Of a stretch of DNA of 64,000 bases, positions 21,330-30,542 are shown in pieces (position 1 is the stretch's first letter; each line of letters begins with the position of its first letter). Source of the DNA: Hyphomicrobiales bacterium (lineage in GTDB: Bacteria; Pseudomonadota; Alphaproteobacteria; Rhizobiales; HXMU1428-3); NCBI GenBank assembly GCA_021775425.1, contig JAJFHX010000017.1:31837-95836 (forward strand), given 5' to 3'. A program made the translations under genes and the position numbers. The notes below the pieces were generated by a model. That model worked only from the letters and a program-made list of their open reading frames with translations. It did not search any database and was not told the origin of the DNA.

Positions 21330-22578
21330 TATCCAGCGCATCCTCAATGCCAATAGAAAGGCGGATCACATCATCACCAGCACCCGCCGCCTTGCGTTCT
21401 TCAGCGGTGAGCTGAGAATGTGTGGTCGAAGCCGGGTGAATAATCAGACTGCGTGTATCTCCGACATTGGCCAGATGACTAAAAAGTTCAACGGAATTCA
21501 CAAGCTTCACACCAGCGTCATACCCGCCCTTAAGGCCAAATGTAAAAACGGCGCCCGCGCCTCTGGGGCAATATTTTTTCGCGCGCTCATGGTAAGCATT
21601 GTCAGGCAAACCGGCATAGCTGACAAAAGACACTTTTTCATGCGCTGAAAGAAACCGCGCCACCTGCAATGCATTTTCTGAATGTTGCTTAATCCGCAGT
21701 GGCAGCGTTTCCATTCCCGTCGCGATAAGAAAGGCGTTAAAAGGTGAAATACAAGGCCCAAGGTCACGCAGCCCCAGCACCCGGCAGGAAATGGCAAAAG
21801 CGATTGGCCCGAAAACTTCGCCAAACACCATGCCGCCATAACTTTCACATGGCGTGGATATGGACTTGAACTTATCAGAAGCCATCCAGTCAAACGTGCC
21901 GCAATCAACCAGCACACCGCCAACGGAATTCCCGTGCCCGCCAAGAAATTTCGTCATTGAGTGTACAATAATGTCAGCCCCGTGTTGCTTGGGCTGGCAA
22001 AGATAAGGCGTTGCCAGCGTATTATCAACAATCAGCGGCACCCCGGCTTTTTTGGCAATCACAGAAATGGCATCGAGATCAGTAATAACGCCGCCGGGGT
22101 TGGCAATTGATTCAACAAAAATTGCTCTGGTTTTTTCATTCACCAGGGCTTCAAAACTGGAAGGATCGTCAATATCGGCAAAGCGCGCAGTCCAGCCAAA
22201 TTTTTTAAAGCTGTGCCCGAACTGATTAATCGAGCCACCATAAAGCTGCTTTGCTGCAATAAATTCATCTCCCGTTTCCATTAAAGTGTGCAGCACAATC
22301 AATTGCGCACTATGACCAGAAGCCGTGGCAAGAGCAGCTGTCCCGCCTTCAAGAGCGGCGACACGTTCTTCAAGCACATTCTGTGTCGGGTTCATAATCC
22401 GCGAATAAATGTTACCAAAAGCTTCAAGGTGAAACAGTTGTGATGCATGTTCAGCATCATCAAACACAAAAGAGGTTGTCTGATAAATCGGCGTGGCTCT
22501 GGCACCGGTAGCTTCATCAGGGGCCGCACCTGCGTGAATGGCCATCGTCGCGAATTTGTGATTATTCTCTTCAGTCAT
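21301..22578 (-). CDS. metY: O-acetylhomoserine (thiol)-lyase / aminocarboxypropyltransferase
   Basis: PLP-dependent Cys/Met metabolism enzyme: FATMAIHAGAAPDEATGARATPIYQTTSFVFDDAEHA; VHSMTKFLGGHGNSVGGVLVD; ATG at 22578 with AGGAG. ORF track extends further upstream. Confidence 0.92.
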   Translation of the reverse strand: MTEENNHKFATMAIHAGAAPDEATGARATPIYQTTSFVFDDAEHASQLFHLEAFGNIYSRIMNPTQNVLEERVAALEGGTAALATASGHSAQLIVLHTLMETGDEFIAAKQLYGGSINQFGHSFKKFGWTARFADIDDPSSFEALVNEKTRAIFVESIANPGGVITDLDAISVIAKKAGVPLIVDNTLATPYLCQPKQHGADIIVHSMTKFLGGHGNSVGGVLVDCGTFDWMASDKFKSISTPCESYGGMVFGEVFGPIAFAISCRVLGLRDLGPCISPFNAFLIATGMETLPLRIKQHSENALQVARFLSAHEKVSFVSYAGLPDNAYHERAKKYCPRGAGAVFTFGLKGGYDAGVKLVNSVELFSHLANVGDTRSLIIHPASTTHSQLTAEERKAAGAGDDVIRLSIGIEDALDIIADLEKAI

Positions 22579-22804
22579 TGTTAGCTCCTCCGGTTTCTCA
22601 CCAACACTATTCGATAATATGCAGCATCCTTTTGAGAAAAAAGACAATAAAAATAAGTAAGCAGGACTGAAAAAGGCCGGAAACAATGGAATATATCCAT
22701 AGGTAGAATAATACCACATATCTAAATAGTTGAAATATAAAGACAAATAATATTTTATTGACAGATGCTGGAAGCTTCTGTACAAACCGCACATCTTGAT
22801 TTTA

Positions 22805-22836
22805 GCGCTGGGCGAACCGGCGCTTTTGAATTTTTT
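22805..22836 (+). terminator. stem-loop plus T-rich run in the rplM 5' leader (attenuator or terminator)
   Basis: GCGCTGG-GCGAA-CCGGCGC then TTTTGAATTTTTT. Confidence 0.5.
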
Positions 22837-22913
22837 AACCCGCCAATTTACGTCTTAATGACAACTTGCCATAGGGGCAGGGGGCAAGAGACATTGGCGC
22901 TGAGGAAAACGAA

Positions 22914-23378
22914 ATGAAAACCTTCAACGCAAATCCCACAAATATTGAAAAAAAATGGGTTTTGATTGATGCAGAAGGCCTTGTATTGGGTCGTCTGGCT
23001 TCAATTATTGCTTACCGTTTGCGCGGCAAGCACAAAGCTACCTTCACACCAAATATGGATTGTGGTGACAATATCGTTGTTATCAATGCGGATAAAGTGG
23101 TCCTTACCGGCAAAAAGCGCACAGATAAAACCTATTATTGGCACACAGGCCATCCAGGTGGCATTAAATCTCGTAAAGCGCATCAGATATTAGATGGCCG
23201 CTTTCCAGAGCGCGTGCTTGAAAAAGCCGTTGAGCGCATGTTGCCAGGCGGACCATTAACACGCCGTCAATTGAAAAATCTGCGCATTTTTGCAGGCAGC
23301 GAGCACACACATGCAGCCCAGGAACCAGAAACTCTGGATGTTGGCGCCATGAATGATAAAAACAATCGGAAGGGCTAA
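22914..23378 (+). CDS. rplM: 50S ribosomal protein L13
   Basis: [40 protein letters not shown]. Confidence 0.97.
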   Translation: MKTFNANPTNIEKKWVLIDAEGLVLGRLASIIAYRLRGKHKATFTPNMDCGDNIVVINADKVVLTGKKRTDKTYYWHTGHPGGIKSRKAHQILDGRFPERVLEKAVERMLPGGPLTRRQLKNLRIFAGSEHTHAAQEPETLDVGAMNDKNNRKG

Positions 23379-23383
23379 CCACA

Positions 23384-23866
23384 ATGGCTGAAGAAATTAA
23401 ATCATTAGAAGAGCTTGGCGGTAGCAGCGAAGAAACACAAACTTCCGAAGCACCCGTTTATGTTCAAAAACTTGATGCACAGGGCCGTGCTTACGCAACC
23501 GGCAAAAGAAAAGATGCGGTTGCCCGCGTTTGGGTCAAGCCCGGCAGTGGCAAAATCATCATCAATAAAAAAATTGATACCGAATATTTTGCCCGCCCTG
23601 TATTGCAAATGATCATCCGCCAGCCTTTAAAAGCGGCTGAGCGTGAAGACCAGTTCGACATTATCGCAACTGTGCATGGCGGCGGCCTATCAGGCCAGGC
23701 TGGTGCGGTTCGTCACGGCATTTCAAAAGCGCTGACCAACTATGAACCAGCCCTGCGCCCGGTTCTGAAAAAAGGTGGCTTCTTAACAAGAGACAGCCGC
23801 GTTGTGGAACGTAAGAAATACGGTAAAGCCAAAGCCCGCCGTAGCTTCCAGTTCTCGAAACGCTAA
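23384..23866 (+). CDS. rpsI: 30S ribosomal protein S9
   Basis: [22 protein letters not shown]-terminus [17 protein letters not shown]. Confidence 0.98.
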   Translation: MAEEIKSLEELGGSSEETQTSEAPVYVQKLDAQGRAYATGKRKDAVARVWVKPGSGKIIINKKIDTEYFARPVLQMIIRQPLKAAEREDQFDIIATVHGGGLSGQAGAVRHGISKALTNYEPALRPVLKKGGFLTRDSRVVERKKYGKAKARRSFQFSKR

Positions 23867-23908
23867 AGGCAAAGCAACAAAGAATACCCTTCAAACGGGT
23901 CATCCATC

Positions 23909-23943
23909 AAAAAGGGCGTTGCAAATTGCAGCGCCCTTTTTTA
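23909..23943 (+). terminator. rho-independent terminator after rpsI
   Basis: GGGCGTTGC-aaatt-GCAGCGCCC followed by TTTTTT. Confidence 0.9.
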
Positions 23944-24010
23944 ATGTCGTTCAACCTATCCACCAGATCAGTTTCATAATCCAAAGCAGTTTTAAAAGAG
24001 AGACAGGCAC

Positions 24011-25084
24011 ATGACAGCCAAGCAAATCAGAACAGTCATCATCGGCGCATCAGGTTACACTGGTGGGGATTTCATGCGCCTGGCCGTCCCTCATCCTCAG
24101 ATAGAACTGACCGGCCTTGTCGCAAACACCCATGCAGGCAAAGCGGTGGCAGATGTTTACCCCCATTTAAGAATGGCAAACCTGCCGGATATGGTTGCCC
24201 TCGAAGATATCAACTTTGATGACTGTGACGCAGTTATCTGCGGTCTGCCCCATGGCACAGCGCAGGACATCATCTCAACTCTGCCAAAGCACATAAAAGT
24301 AATTGATATGTCAGCAGATTTTCGCTTAAGAGACACAAAAACATACGAGCAGTGGTATGGCCGCGCACATGATAATGCCAACCTCTATGATGAAGTTTCC
24401 TACGGCCTTTCCGAGCATTACAGAAATGAGATAAAAGCCGCCCGCATTATCGCCTGCCCGGGTTGCTACCCGACCGCCGCTTTGCTGGCGCTTCTGCCTC
24501 TGGTCAAAGCAAGCGTAATCGCAACTGATAATATCATCCTCAATGCCATTTCAGGTGTCTCAGGTGCGGGCCGGGCGCTTAAGCAGAACACGCTCTTCTG
24601 TGAGACTAGTGAAGGCTTCAGTCCTTACGCCATCGGCAGCCACAGACACACACCAGAAATCGAACAGGAATTAAGCAGAGCCGCCGACAAGAGCGGATCA
24701 GACACCATTGGAATAGGCGAAATAGAAGTCACCTTCACCCCGCACCTTGTGCCAATGAGCAGAGGTGAGCTGATCACCTGCTATCTGACACTCAAAGAAG
24801 GGACGTCCCATGATGACGCAAGGGCCGCGATGCAAAAAGCATGTGAGGGCGAACCATTTGTTCATCTGGTACCAGAAGGCGTCACCCCTGGCACTCAGCA
24901 TGTCAGAGGGTCAAACCACTGTCTGATCGGCATGTTCAAAGGCAAAGTGAAAAACCAGCTGATTGTGGTCTCTACCATTGACAATCTCGTCAAAGGGTCA
25001 GCCGGTCAGGCTATGCAGAATTTTAACATCACCTTCGGCCTGAAAGAAACAACCGGGCTCGAGCAACTGCCACTCTTTCCCTAA
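24011..25084 (+). CDS. argC: N-acetyl-gamma-glutamyl-phosphate reductase
   Basis: VIIGASGYTGGDFMRL; IIACPGCYPTAALLAL active-site Cys; HRHTPEIEQEL. Confidence 0.96.
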   Translation: MTAKQIRTVIIGASGYTGGDFMRLAVPHPQIELTGLVANTHAGKAVADVYPHLRMANLPDMVALEDINFDDCDAVICGLPHGTAQDIISTLPKHIKVIDMSADFRLRDTKTYEQWYGRAHDNANLYDEVSYGLSEHYRNEIKAARIIACPGCYPTAALLALLPLVKASVIATDNIILNAISGVSGAGRALKQNTLFCETSEGFSPYAIGSHRHTPEIEQELSRAADKSGSDTIGIGEIEVTFTPHLVPMSRGELITCYLTLKEGTSHDDARAAMQKACEGEPFVHLVPEGVTPGTQHVRGSNHCLIGMFKGKVKNQLIVVSTIDNLVKGSAGQAMQNFNITFGLKETTGLEQLPLFP

Positions 25085-25155
25085 ATCCCATAGTGAAAGA
25101 AACCTAAGTGAAAATTTTGTCGGCATAAAACACAAGCTACGGCGAACCAAAAATC

Positions 25156-25764
25156 ATGTCCTTAGATGTCCTCCTCTCGCTGTTGATTTTCATCGCTGTC
25201 GGCTCGATCACCCCGGGGCCGAATAACATCATGCTACTGGCTTCCGGCATGAATTATGGCGTCTTGAGAACTTTGCCCCATCTTTTCGGTATCTGGGTTG
25301 GCTTCCCGCTGATGATCCTGCTGGTCGGTCTTGGTCTGGCAAAATTGTTTGATATCTATCCGGCCAGTCTGCTGATCCTGAAAATCATCAGTACCTTTTA
25401 TCTGCTCTATCTTGCATGGAAAATAGCAACCGCCGCCACGCCAAAACTGAACAGCAGTGAGATCGAAAACCAGAGCAAACCATTGACATTTCTCGAAGCG
25501 GCTGTTTTTCAATGGGTCAACCCAAAGGGCTGGACCATGGCCTTAACGGCCATCAGCCTCTACACACCACCAGATCATCCTGTCAGCAGCATCTTTCTGG
25601 TCACATTCATATTTTTCTGTGTCTCAATTCCATCTGCCGGCATCTGGGTCATACTCGGCCACAAATTGCGCAATCTTATAGCCGATGAGAAAAAAATCAG
25701 GCTGTTTAATCTTATTTGCGCAGGCCTGCTGGTCGCCTCTCTATACCCGATCGTTTTCAGTTAG
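25156..25764 (+). CDS. LysE family translocator
   Basis: SITPGPNNIMLLASGMNYGVLRTLPHLFGIWVGFPLM; FLEAAVFQWVNPKGWTMAL. Confidence 0.9.
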   Translation: MSLDVLLSLLIFIAVGSITPGPNNIMLLASGMNYGVLRTLPHLFGIWVGFPLMILLVGLGLAKLFDIYPASLLILKIISTFYLLYLAWKIATAATPKLNSSEIENQSKPLTFLEAAVFQWVNPKGWTMALTAISLYTPPDHPVSSIFLVTFIFFCVSIPSAGIWVILGHKLRNLIADEKKIRLFNLICAGLLVASLYPIVFS

Positions 25765-25802
25765 AAATGCTGAGAGGGTAAGTGCGAGATATTTAATTAG
25801 TG

Positions 25803-25836
25803 CAGGCCTATAGTTAACACAGGTCTATCGTTAACA
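25803..25836. repeat. 17-bp tandem duplication
   Basis: caggcctatagttaaca/caggtctatcgttaaca. Confidence 0.75.
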
Positions 25837-25995
25837 GTGGTCAGTAATCACCTGTCATTGTTCAGCAACAGTTGAGTAATGAACGAGCCAGAACCGCCGC
25901 AAAAAGAAAATCAAACTAATAATAGCCATATTTTGCGAACAGTGTTAGGGTGCTTCGACTTGTAGCGTCGCAGTATTAGTTTTTCGCGTAATCTT

Positions 25996-26274
25996 TTGAA
26001 TAAACTGAGACAAAACATCATGATCGATAGCAAATACGTAAAATATATTTTCCGTAAATCAGCTCTGGTTTTCACCGTCAGCAGCACCCTTATTGGGGCG
26101 ATGTTCCTGTCAGGCTGTTCAACCACCACCATTCCCTGGCCAACGCTTTCTATCTCACATAAAGAGGCGGATGAAGGCCTCTCGAAGCAGGAACAATCCC
26201 TGCTGGCAGATCTGCTTGATTCAAGCCAGAAAAACCATAAAAGAGAAGCTTTAAGGGAAATCGAAGGTCGTTAA
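25996..26274 (+). CDS. small predicted lipoprotein
   Basis: Signal/lipobox TLIGAMFLSGCSTTT; conserved family unknown. Confidence 0.55.
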   Translation: MNKLRQNIMIDSKYVKYIFRKSALVFTVSSTLIGAMFLSGCSTTTIPWPTLSISHKEADEGLSKQEQSLLADLLDSSQKNHKREALREIEGR

Positions 26275-26642
26275 AGACCGGTAGAAGACTGTCGAAGTAC
26301 AACTACGCCTCCTTTTTTCCAACAATATTTATCCCTAACTATCTGAATTTCATAAACATAATCACTGACATAGCCAGGTGATAGCAGACTTATACCCATC
26401 CCCAAAAAACTAAAAAAAAAGATTGACCAAATCAGTCATCGGGGTGAAATTCACTATCTGACGAAAAGGGCTTTAACAATGCCACTTTTTTATCTGGCAA
26501 ACTGCCAGCAACATAAAAAAGCAGTGCAATAAAGAAATCAGAATTCAGTCACCAATACGTTGCCTGAGTTTTGAAACAATCTTTAAGATTTAAACGTCCT
26601 TCGTCCAGTATCTGATAACCTTTAAAGCGATGAGGCATTCTC

Positions 26643-27857
26643 GTGCACGATGATTTCCACCGTATAAAACGGCTTCCCCCTTATGTATTTGCTGAAGTAA
26701 ACAGACTAAAGCAAGACGCACGAGCGGCCGGCGCGGATATCATTGATTTCGGCATGGGCAATCCGGATGGAGCTACCCCACAGCATATCGTTGATAAGCT
26801 GGTTGAAGCAGTACAAGACCCGCGCAGCCACCGTTATTCAGCGTCGAAAGGCATTCCTGGGCTTAGAAAAGCGCAGGCAAAATATTACGATCGCCGTTTT
26901 GGCGTGAAACTCAACCCTGAAACGGAGATTGTCGCGACCCTTGGTTCAAAAGAAGGTTTCGCCAATATGGCTCAGGCCATCACCGCACCGGGTGATGTGG
27001 TCCTTGTTCCTAATCCGACATACCCGATCCATGCTTTCGGGTTTATCATCTCAGGCGGCGTCATTCGTCACCTGCCGGTTGAACCGGATGATCATTTCAT
27101 TGAAGCCCTTGACCGCGCGATGAATTTCTCGGTGCCAAAACCTGTGGCTCTGGTGTTGAATTACCCGTCTAACCCGACGGCAAAAGTCGCCAGTCTTGAT
27201 TTTTACAAGGATGTGGTCAAATACGCCAGAAAGAACAATCTCATTCTGCTCTCTGATCTGGCCTATTCTGAAGTCTTCTTTGATGGCAACCCGCCCCCTT
27301 CAATTCTTGAAGTTGAAGGCGCGAAAGATGTAGCCGTTGAATTTACCTCACTATCAAAAACCTACTCAATGCCCGGTTGGCGCATGGGCTTTGCCGTTGG
27401 CAATGAACGGTTGATCGGTGCGCTCGCAAGGGTGAAATCATATCTTGATTATGGCGCATTCACGCCAATTCAGGTTGCAGCCACAGCGGCACTAAATGGC
27501 GATCAGTCCTGTGTTTCAGAAATGCGGGCGCTTTATCAGAAACGTCGCGATTGCCTTTGCGATGTTTTTGCAAGAGCTGGCTGGGAAATTCCCTCGCCGC
27601 CGGCAACCATGTTTGCCTGGGTGCCAATTCCTGAAAGCTGCAAACACATGGGATCACTTGAATTCTCAAAACTTCTGCTTGAAAAAGCTGATGTCGCCGT
27701 CTCTCCAGGTATCGGTTTCGGTGAGCATGGTGAAGGCTTTGTGCGCATCGCACTTGTGGAAAATGAGCAAAGAATTCGCCAGGCGGCAAGAAATGTAAAA
27801 AGATTCCTCGCAGAAATTCCCGAAAACATGCATAACGTTGTGCCTATCGCACGTTAA
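26643..27857 (+). CDS. alaC: class I/II aminotransferase (AlaC / LL-DAP aminotransferase-like)
   Basis: IKRLPPYVFAEVNRLKQDARAAGADIIDFGMGNPDGATP; SLSKTYSMPGWRMGFAVGN PLP-lysine motif; upstream of hom. Confidence 0.9.
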   Translation: MHDDFHRIKRLPPYVFAEVNRLKQDARAAGADIIDFGMGNPDGATPQHIVDKLVEAVQDPRSHRYSASKGIPGLRKAQAKYYDRRFGVKLNPETEIVATLGSKEGFANMAQAITAPGDVVLVPNPTYPIHAFGFIISGGVIRHLPVEPDDHFIEALDRAMNFSVPKPVALVLNYPSNPTAKVASLDFYKDVVKYARKNNLILLSDLAYSEVFFDGNPPPSILEVEGAKDVAVEFTSLSKTYSMPGWRMGFAVGNERLIGALARVKSYLDYGAFTPIQVAATAALNGDQSCVSEMRALYQKRRDCLCDVFARAGWEIPSPPATMFAWVPIPESCKHMGSLEFSKLLLEKADVAVSPGIGFGEHGEGFVRIALVENEQRIRQAARNVKRFLAEIPENMHNVVPIAR

Positions 27858-27871
27858 AACGGGAAAAATAC

Positions 27872-29197
27872 ATGAATGAGCCATTAAAAATAGGGCTGGC
27901 TGGCCTGGGCACAGTCGGGCGCGGCGTTATCCGTATGATCGAAGGCAGCAATGGTGAAGCCATTGCCCGCAAGCTTGGCCGCCCTGTTCAGATCACCTCA
28001 GTGACAGCAAGAGACCGCACAAAAGACCGCGGTGTCGATATAAGTTCCTATCAGTGGTTTGAAACACCAGAAGCTCTCGCAAAAGAAGCTGACATTGACG
28101 TTTTCGTTGAACTGATCGGCGGCGAAAACGGTCCGGCTCTTGAAGCGACCAAAATCGCTCTTGGTCGCGGGCTGGATGTGGTCACAGCCAACAAAGCCAT
28201 GCTGGCTATGCACAGTGTTAAACTCGCCATCCTCGCAGAGGAAAAAGACGCAAAACTGCTATTCGAAGCAGCAATTGCAGGCGGCATTCCGATTGTCAAA
28301 ACGCTAAAAGAAAGCCTGAGCGGCAATCAGATTAAGCGTGTCTATGGCATTCTCAATGGCACCTGTAATTATATCCTCACCGTCATGCAAAACGAAGGCA
28401 AGCCTTTTGACGTTATCTTGAAAGCGGCGCAGGAAGAAGGCTATGCGGAAGCTGACCCAAGTTTTGACATTGGCGGCATTGACGCTGCCCACAAACTGGC
28501 ATTGCTCACTTCTTTATGCTTTGGCACTGAAACATCTTTCAAGGATGTTTACATTGAAGGCATTGAAAAAATCACACCTGAAGATATCACAGCCGTTGAC
28601 GATCTTGGCTATCGCATCAAGCTGTTAGGTGTTGCATTAAAAACAGATGAAGGCATCGAACAGCGCGTCCATCCGACACTGGTGCCGAAAAATTCAGCGA
28701 TAGGTCAGGTCTCTGGTGTCACCAATTGTGTTTGTGTTGATGGTGATTTTGTCGGCAAGGTCATGCAGGTTGGCCCAGGTGCAGGAGAAGGCCCAACAGC
28801 ATCAAGCGTCGTCGGGGATATTATTGAAGCGGCATCAAAAGATCAAAGCCCGGTTTTCACATTGCCAGCCAAAGAATTGATGACCTATCAGAGAGCGCCA
28901 ATACGCGCCCATGAAGGGGGCTATTATGTGCGGCTTTCCCTTTGTGACAGACCAGGCACATTTGCCGCCATCGCCAACCGAATGGCAGAATTTGGTATAT
29001 CCCTCGAAAGTATAGTACAACGTCATCAGGGAGATAAATTCAACAGCCAGAATGAAGAAAAAACAGAAGCACCGGCCCCGGTTGTGATCATTACACATAA
29101 CACAACTGAGCTTGCGGTTTCAGAAGCACTTCAGGCCATTGAGCAGGACGGCCACATCATCGGCCAGCCCAACATGATAAGAATTGAGCGCCTTTAA
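27872..29197 (+). CDS. hom: homoserine dehydrogenase
   Basis: IGLAGLGTVGRGVIRMI; GILNGTCNYILTVM; AQEEGYAEADPSFDIGGIDAAHKLALL; C-terminal ACT domain. Confidence 0.97.
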   Translation: MNEPLKIGLAGLGTVGRGVIRMIEGSNGEAIARKLGRPVQITSVTARDRTKDRGVDISSYQWFETPEALAKEADIDVFVELIGGENGPALEATKIALGRGLDVVTANKAMLAMHSVKLAILAEEKDAKLLFEAAIAGGIPIVKTLKESLSGNQIKRVYGILNGTCNYILTVMQNEGKPFDVILKAAQEEGYAEADPSFDIGGIDAAHKLALLTSLCFGTETSFKDVYIEGIEKITPEDITAVDDLGYRIKLLGVALKTDEGIEQRVHPTLVPKNSAIGQVSGVTNCVCVDGDFVGKVMQVGPGAGEGPTASSVVGDIIEAASKDQSPVFTLPAKELMTYQRAPIRAHEGGYYVRLSLCDRPGTFAAIANRMAEFGISLESIVQRHQGDKFNSQNEEKTEAPAPVVIITHNTTELAVSEALQAIEQDGHIIGQPNMIRIERL

Positions 29198-29259
29198 GGC
29201 ATAACAATAATGAATTGAACAGCACTGTTCTAAAGAGAAAACTATAAAGGCAGAATAGC

Positions 29260-30225
29260 ATGACAGAACAACTCAACAAAAGCCTGATATGGGACATCAT
29301 GCATGTAACCGAACGCGCCGCGATTGAAGCCGCCAAACTGAGAGGCCGCGGTGATGAAATGGCAGCAGATAAAGCCGCCGTGGATGCAATGCGCAGTGAG
29401 CTGAACAAACTCGATATCGATGGCCGCGTCGTCATTGGTGAAGGGGAACGGGACGAAGCACCAATGCTGTTCATCGGCGAAGAGATCGGCACCAAAAACG
29501 GCCCAAAAGTCGACATCGCCGTTGACCCGCTTGAAGGCACAACGTTGTGCGCAAAATCGCTCCCTAATGCTCTTGCAGTGCTGACCCTAGCGCAAGGCGG
29601 CAGTCTCCTTCATGCCCCTGATATCTATATGGAAAAAATCGCCATCGGCCCGGGTTACGAGGCTGATCTTGTCTCTCTGGATAAAACACCAGCTGAAAAT
29701 CTGCAAAGCCTGGCTGAGGCAAAGGGCACAACTGTCAATGATCTCACAGTCTGTATTCTTGACCGTGCCCGCCATAGCAAACTGATAGAAGAAGTGAGAA
29801 GCGCTGGCGCGGCTGTGAATCTGATTGGTGACGGTGATATCGCCGGTGTCATCCAGACAACAGACCCGGATGAAACCGGAATTGATATGTATATGGGCGT
29901 TGGCGGCGCTCCTGAAGGTGTGCTGGCAGCTTCAGCCCTTCGCTCAATCGGCGGGCAGATGCAGGGCCGGTTAACGCCCTTGCATGAAAGCCATTATGAG
30001 CGCGCTGCAAAGGTCGGCATCACAGACCTTTCTAAAATCTACAGCATTGACGACATGGTCAAAGGTGACGTGATCTTCGCGGCAACTGGTGTCACATCAG
30101 GCACCTTGCTTGATGGTGTCCGCCTTGATGCAGATGTGATCGAAACGGAAACCCTCATCATGCATGTGGGCAGCGGCACAGTGCGCTGGGTGAAAAACCA
30201 GAATCAGGTTAGAACTAACAGCTAA
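29260..30225 (+). CDS. glpX: class II fructose-1,6-bisphosphatase (GlpX)
   Basis: ERAAIEAAKLRGRGDEMAADKAAVDAMR; GRVVIGEGERDEAPMLFIGE; VDPLEGTTLCAK. Confidence 0.96.
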   Translation: MTEQLNKSLIWDIMHVTERAAIEAAKLRGRGDEMAADKAAVDAMRSELNKLDIDGRVVIGEGERDEAPMLFIGEEIGTKNGPKVDIAVDPLEGTTLCAKSLPNALAVLTLAQGGSLLHAPDIYMEKIAIGPGYEADLVSLDKTPAENLQSLAEAKGTTVNDLTVCILDRARHSKLIEEVRSAGAAVNLIGDGDIAGVIQTTDPDETGIDMYMGVGGAPEGVLAASALRSIGGQMQGRLTPLHESHYERAAKVGITDLSKIYSIDDMVKGDVIFAATGVTSGTLLDGVRLDADVIETETLIMHVGSGTVRWVKNQNQVRTNS

Positions 30226-30270
30226 CAAACCAGTAACCAGATCGTAAAAGCCTGAGATACGAAGAAGGGA

Positions 30271-30335
30271 GCCAGACTTATTTATAAGTCTGGCGCACAT
30301 GGTGGCAAGGCCACCCGGCACTTAGCGCCGCACCT
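30271..30335. repeat. composite palindromic repeat, copy 1 (hairpins A+B plus gcgccgcacct tail)
   Basis: CCAGACTTA-TTTA-TAAGTCTGG, then GGTGGC-AAG-GCCACC, then cggcactta-gcgccgcacct; first 48 bp exact match to 30387-30434. Confidence 0.9.
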
Positions 30336-30343
30336 CGTAGAGC

Positions 30344-30361
30344 CTGACGCGCTAGCGTCAG
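30344..30361. repeat. perfect palindrome between the repeat copies
   Basis: CTGACGC-GCTA-GCGTCAG. Confidence 0.8.
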
Positions 30362-30386
30362 AATAGCTCGTGAGAGAAAAAACAAA

Positions 30387-30487
30387 GCCAGACTTATTTA
30401 TAAGTCTGGCGCACATGGTGGCAAGGCCACCCGGTCAAGCGCGGTTGTTAGTGGGCAAACTGAAGCGCCAGCAATGCGCCGCACCTT
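30387..30487. repeat. composite palindromic repeat, copy 2, with additional hairpin C before the gcgccgcacct tail
   Basis: 48 bp identical to copy 1, then hairpin C (30439-30468) GCGC-GGTTGTTAGTGGGCAAAC-TGAA-GCGC, then gcgccgcacctt. Confidence 0.85.
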
Positions 30488-30542
30488 GCGAGGATTTAAC
30501 ACAGATTGGTTTAATATGGGGAATGCCCAATCAAAATCTGAG

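Noticed and set aside
22579-22800. Possible SAM-responsive riboswitch upstream of metY
   Set aside because: I could not match SAM-I, SAM-II or SAM/SAH consensus features by eye; an Infernal scan would decide.
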